Of a stretch of DNA of 64,000 nt, positions 61,933 to 64,000 are shown piece after piece. Both the position numbers and the translations under genes were made by a program. The number at the start of each line of letters is the position of its first letter. The first letter of the stretch is position 1. The notes beneath the pieces were generated by a model. The model did no database searches. It was given only the letters and a program-made list of their open reading frames with translations, and was not told where the DNA came from. The stretch is from DATFDN01 sp963830565 (GTDB lineage: Bacteria > Pseudomonadota > Alphaproteobacteria > Acetobacterales > Acetobacteraceae), in NCBI GenBank assembly GCA_963830565.1, contig CAWHMO010000018.1:62001-126000 (forward strand), given 5' to 3'.

Positions 61933-63464
61933 GCGGTGATCCCAAGCTTCTCGGCCAGGCCGATGCGCTGGAGCTTGCCCGTCGCGCCCTTCGGGATTTC
62001 GTTCAGGAACACGAACTTGCGCGGCACCTTGAACTGCGCGAGCCGCTCCGAGGCGAATGCGCGCAGCTCATGGTCCTGCACGCTCGCTCCCTCCGCCAAT
62101 ACGATCGCGGCGGCGACCTCCTCGCCCAGCATCTTGTGGGGCAGGGCGAAGGTCAGGCACTGCGCCACCGCCGGGTGGTCCATCAGCACCACATCCACCT
62201 CGATCGGACTGATCTTCTCGCCGCCGCGGTTGATGAGTTCCTTGAGCCGCCCCGTCAGCCGAAGATAGCCTTGCGCATCGAGGAAGCCCTGATCGCCGGT
62301 GCGGAACCAGCCATCGGTGAAGCCCTTGGCATTGGCTTCGGGGTTGTTCTCGTATCCGGCGGTAACGTCGCGGCCACGGATCACCACCTCGCCCAGCTCG
62401 CCCGCTGGCAGCAACGCGCCGGCCTCGTCCATGACCGCGATCTCCGGCCCTGCCGCGACTCCTACCGAGCCGGGATAGCGTTTGCCCGGCGGCAGCGGAT
62501 TGGAAGCCATCTGATGCGCCGCCTCGGTCATGCCGTACGCCTCGATCACCGGCACGCCGAAGGTCTGCTCCAGCATCTCCATCACCTGCGGCGGCAGCGA
62601 CGACGAGGAGGAGCGAATGAAGCGTAGCCGGCTTGCCTTGATCGTGGCCTCGTGCCGGCCGGCCAGGCCCAGGATCGCCTGGTGCATCGTCGGCACCGAC
62701 GTGTACCAGGTGGGTCGCGCCTCCTCGAACCAGGTGAAGAAGCGGAACGCGTTGAAGCCTGGCGTGCAGAACACCGACGCGCCGGCCGCGAGGCTCGACA
62801 AGGTCGCCGCGATCAGGCCGTGGATGTGAAACAGCGGCATGATGTTGAGGCACGCATCGTCCTCCGTCAGGTGCAGCGTGGCGCCGATGTGATAGGCCGA
62901 GGCGGTCACGTTCACGTGGCGCAGCGGCACGATCTTGGGCCGCGAGGTGGTCCCGGAGGTGTGCAGCACCAGCGCGATATCATCGGCGTCCGCCGGCCCG
63001 GAGCGGGCAGGGGTGCCGGAGAGGGTTGCCGGCGGGGCGAGCGTGAACGCGCCGGCCGGGCCGTCCGCATCGGACACCAGTTCGACGATGGGGATACCGC
63101 GCGCTTCGGCCACGCCACGGGACGGGCTTTCCATTCCTTCGGCGATGACCAGCGCCTTGGCATTCAGGTCGCTGAGATAGAATTCGAATTCGTGGGTCTT
63201 GTACGCCGGGTTGAGCGGGGCAGTGGTGGCGCCGGCACCGATGGCAACAAAAGCTGCCGCCATCTCGGGCCCGTTCGGCAGCACGATCGCTACGCGGTCG
63301 CCGCGCCCGATCCCCATGCGATTGAGGTCGGCGATGGTGCGTGTGACCAGTCCGCGCAGGCCGTCATGCGTCAGCCACGGCCGGCCCGGCGCACCGATCG
63401 CCTGGCCAGGGCCGGCGCCGCGCGCCAGCAGGTCGGTCATCGTGTCGGCCGGATATTCGGTCAT
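61929..63464 (-). CDS. AMP-dependent acyl-CoA ligase (oxalyl-CoA-synthetase-like)
   Basis: ANL-superfamily adenylating enzyme of 511 residues. Motifs: LHTSGTTSRPKIVPL at about 175-190 (P-loop), IEAYGMTEAAHQM near 311-323, GWFRTGDQGFLDAQGYL near 402, LINRGGEKISP and the C-terminal Lys in IPKGATGKLQRIGL. The beginning IGAPGRPWLTHDGLRGLV and the length fit the oxalate-CoA ligase/AAE3-like subgroup, but specificity is not certain. The start at 63464 is MTEYPADTMT. It overlaps panE by four bases, and a divergent flavoprotein gene lies to the right. Confidence 0.88.
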   Translation of the reverse strand: MTEYPADTMTDLLARGAGPGQAIGAPGRPWLTHDGLRGLVTRTIADLNRMGIGRGDRVAIVLPNGPEMAAAFVAIGAGATTAPLNPAYKTHEFEFYLSDLNAKALVIAEGMESPSRGVAEARGIPIVELVSDADGPAGAFTLAPPATLSGTPARSGPADADDIALVLHTSGTTSRPKIVPLRHVNVTASAYHIGATLHLTEDDACLNIMPLFHIHGLIAATLSSLAAGASVFCTPGFNAFRFFTWFEEARPTWYTSVPTMHQAILGLAGRHEATIKASRLRFIRSSSSSLPPQVMEMLEQTFGVPVIEAYGMTEAAHQMASNPLPPGKRYPGSVGVAAGPEIAVMDEAGALLPAGELGEVVIRGRDVTAGYENNPEANAKGFTDGWFRTGDQGFLDAQGYLRLTGRLKELINRGGEKISPIEVDVVLMDHPAVAQCLTFALPHKMLGEEVAAAIVLAEGASVQDHELRAFASERLAQFKVPRKFVFLNEIPKGATGKLQRIGLAEKLGITA

Positions 63465-63800
63465 GGGGCACCTCCATCGGAACCATAGCGTGGGCCAAAG
63501 CACGGCCGCCAACCGAGAGCAAGCTCGCCGAAGCGGCGCCGGTCATGTCTCGGCGCTGTCGCCGGCCGCAAGATGTCGCGACCCGCCGATCCTCACTTTT
63601 TATTTTCCTTACAGGCGATTTCTCCTGATCTTAAATCCGCGGCGCCGCGAACGAAGTGGGATGCCAGTGCAACGGAGCGATCGCCTATGGAAGTGCTCTT
63701 CATTACCGCTTGGATACCAGAAGGCGGTGGTTTGAAGACTCCGACATAATTGTGATTCAGCAATACTGCGCGCACTCTTCGGCGCGCGAGGGACGGGGAA
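63465..63800. promoter_or_regulatory. spacer between the acyl-CoA ligase gene and the flavoprotein gene
   Basis: 336 bp between divergent genes, with an AT-rich core around 63595-63640 (CACTTTTTATTTTCCTTACA) that stands out against the GC-rich surroundings. It probably carries the promoters of both genes. I recognise no gene, tRNA or defined operator; two short open frames here have no known domains. Confidence 0.5.
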
Positions 63801-64000
63801 GTGCGCGCTTCGGATGTAGTGATCATTGGCGGCGGGCTAAGCGGAACTCTCGCCGCCGTGCTGCTCGGCCGAGCGGGTCATAACGTCGCGCTGATCGATC
63901 GGCACCTCGAGTACCCGCCGGAGTTTCGCGCCGAGCAGTTGGTTGGCGGCCAGGTCGATACAATGCGCCGGCTCGGAGTGTTCGAAGCGCTTGTCGCCGG
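63801..64000 (+). CDS. FAD-dependent monooxygenase-like protein, N-terminus only
   Basis: Begins at GTG 63801 and runs off the window. The first 66 residues contain the FAD-binding beta-alpha-beta VVIIGGGLSGTLAAVLLGRAG with the acidic residue in VALIDRH. Then come RAEQLVGGQVDTMRRLGV and FEALVAG, which fit the group of aromatic/polyketide flavoprotein monooxygenases. The substrate cannot be told from this part. An ATG does not occur at a better position; the GTG follows GACGGGGAA. Confidence 0.7.
   Translation, partial: MRASDVVIIGGGLSGTLAAVLLGRAGHNVALIDRHLEYPPEFRAEQLVGGQVDTMRRLGVFEALVA

Overview
The window is a 64 kb piece of a GC-rich, gene-dense chromosome. The gene set points to an alphaproteobacterium, most likely of the Acetobacteraceae/Rhodospirillales: plant-type glutamate-cysteine ligase, eukaryote-type NADP isocitrate dehydrogenase, a hopanoid hpnH/I/J/K cluster next to dxs-ispA-ispH, HdaA beside a PerM-type permease and purMN, and sugar ABC transporters. 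The family assignment is inference; no 16S gene is present.

Layout. 1-1.9 kb: a tyrosine integrase abuts the 3' end of tRNA-Arg(CCU), so this is the end of an integrated element whose body lies left of the window. 1.95-2.4 kb: a GIY-YIG family gene. 2.5-21.8 kb: mostly core genes (thpR, tesA-like esterase, YbbA/YbbP-type exporter, Bax-inhibitor-1 protein, ispE, a BTAD/TolB/TPR regulator, gshA, rsmE, ubiA, pmbA, MarR-pirin, Usp, pdxH, fabI, aroC). 21.9-28.9 kb: a CUT2 sugar transporter plus glpD, a class II aldolase and a hydroxyacid dehydrogenase fragment, apparently a sugar or polyol catabolic locus partly broken. 28.9-34.5 kb: icd, a ClC transporter, a DUF6481 protein and a secreted phosphodiesterase. 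34.5-38.2 kb: an accessory block with ACC deaminase (acdS), a resolvase remnant, a HARE-HTH/GIY-YIG fusion protein, and a TetR/NTF2-like pair with a clear double operator. 38.6-47.8 kb: the isoprenoid-hopanoid region. ispA-dxs-hpnI-hpnJ-hpnK read leftwards and ispH-hpnH-PRC barrel read rightwards from a shared 341-bp spacer; together they supply IPP/DMAPP and FPP and modify the hopanoid side chain to the cyclitol ether. 47.8-56.9 kb: housekeeping genes (mazG, purN, purM, CDP-alcohol phosphotransferase, PerM-type permease, DoxX, hdaA) and two lipoproteins. 57-60 kb: a CUT1 sugar transporter without its ATPase. 60-64 kb: bluB, panE, an acyl-CoA ligase and the start of a flavoprotein.

A recurring oddity is single-base length changes that split otherwise well-preserved genes: integrase, pirin, the CUT2 ATPase (twice), the hydroxyacid dehydrogenase fragment, ispA, and the CUT1 binding protein (twice). 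All eight of these are one extra base that doubles its neighbour. The GIY-YIG gene at 2 kb has one base too few. Because ispA should be essential, assembly or base-calling error is at least as likely as real decay, and the affected genes should be read with that in mind.
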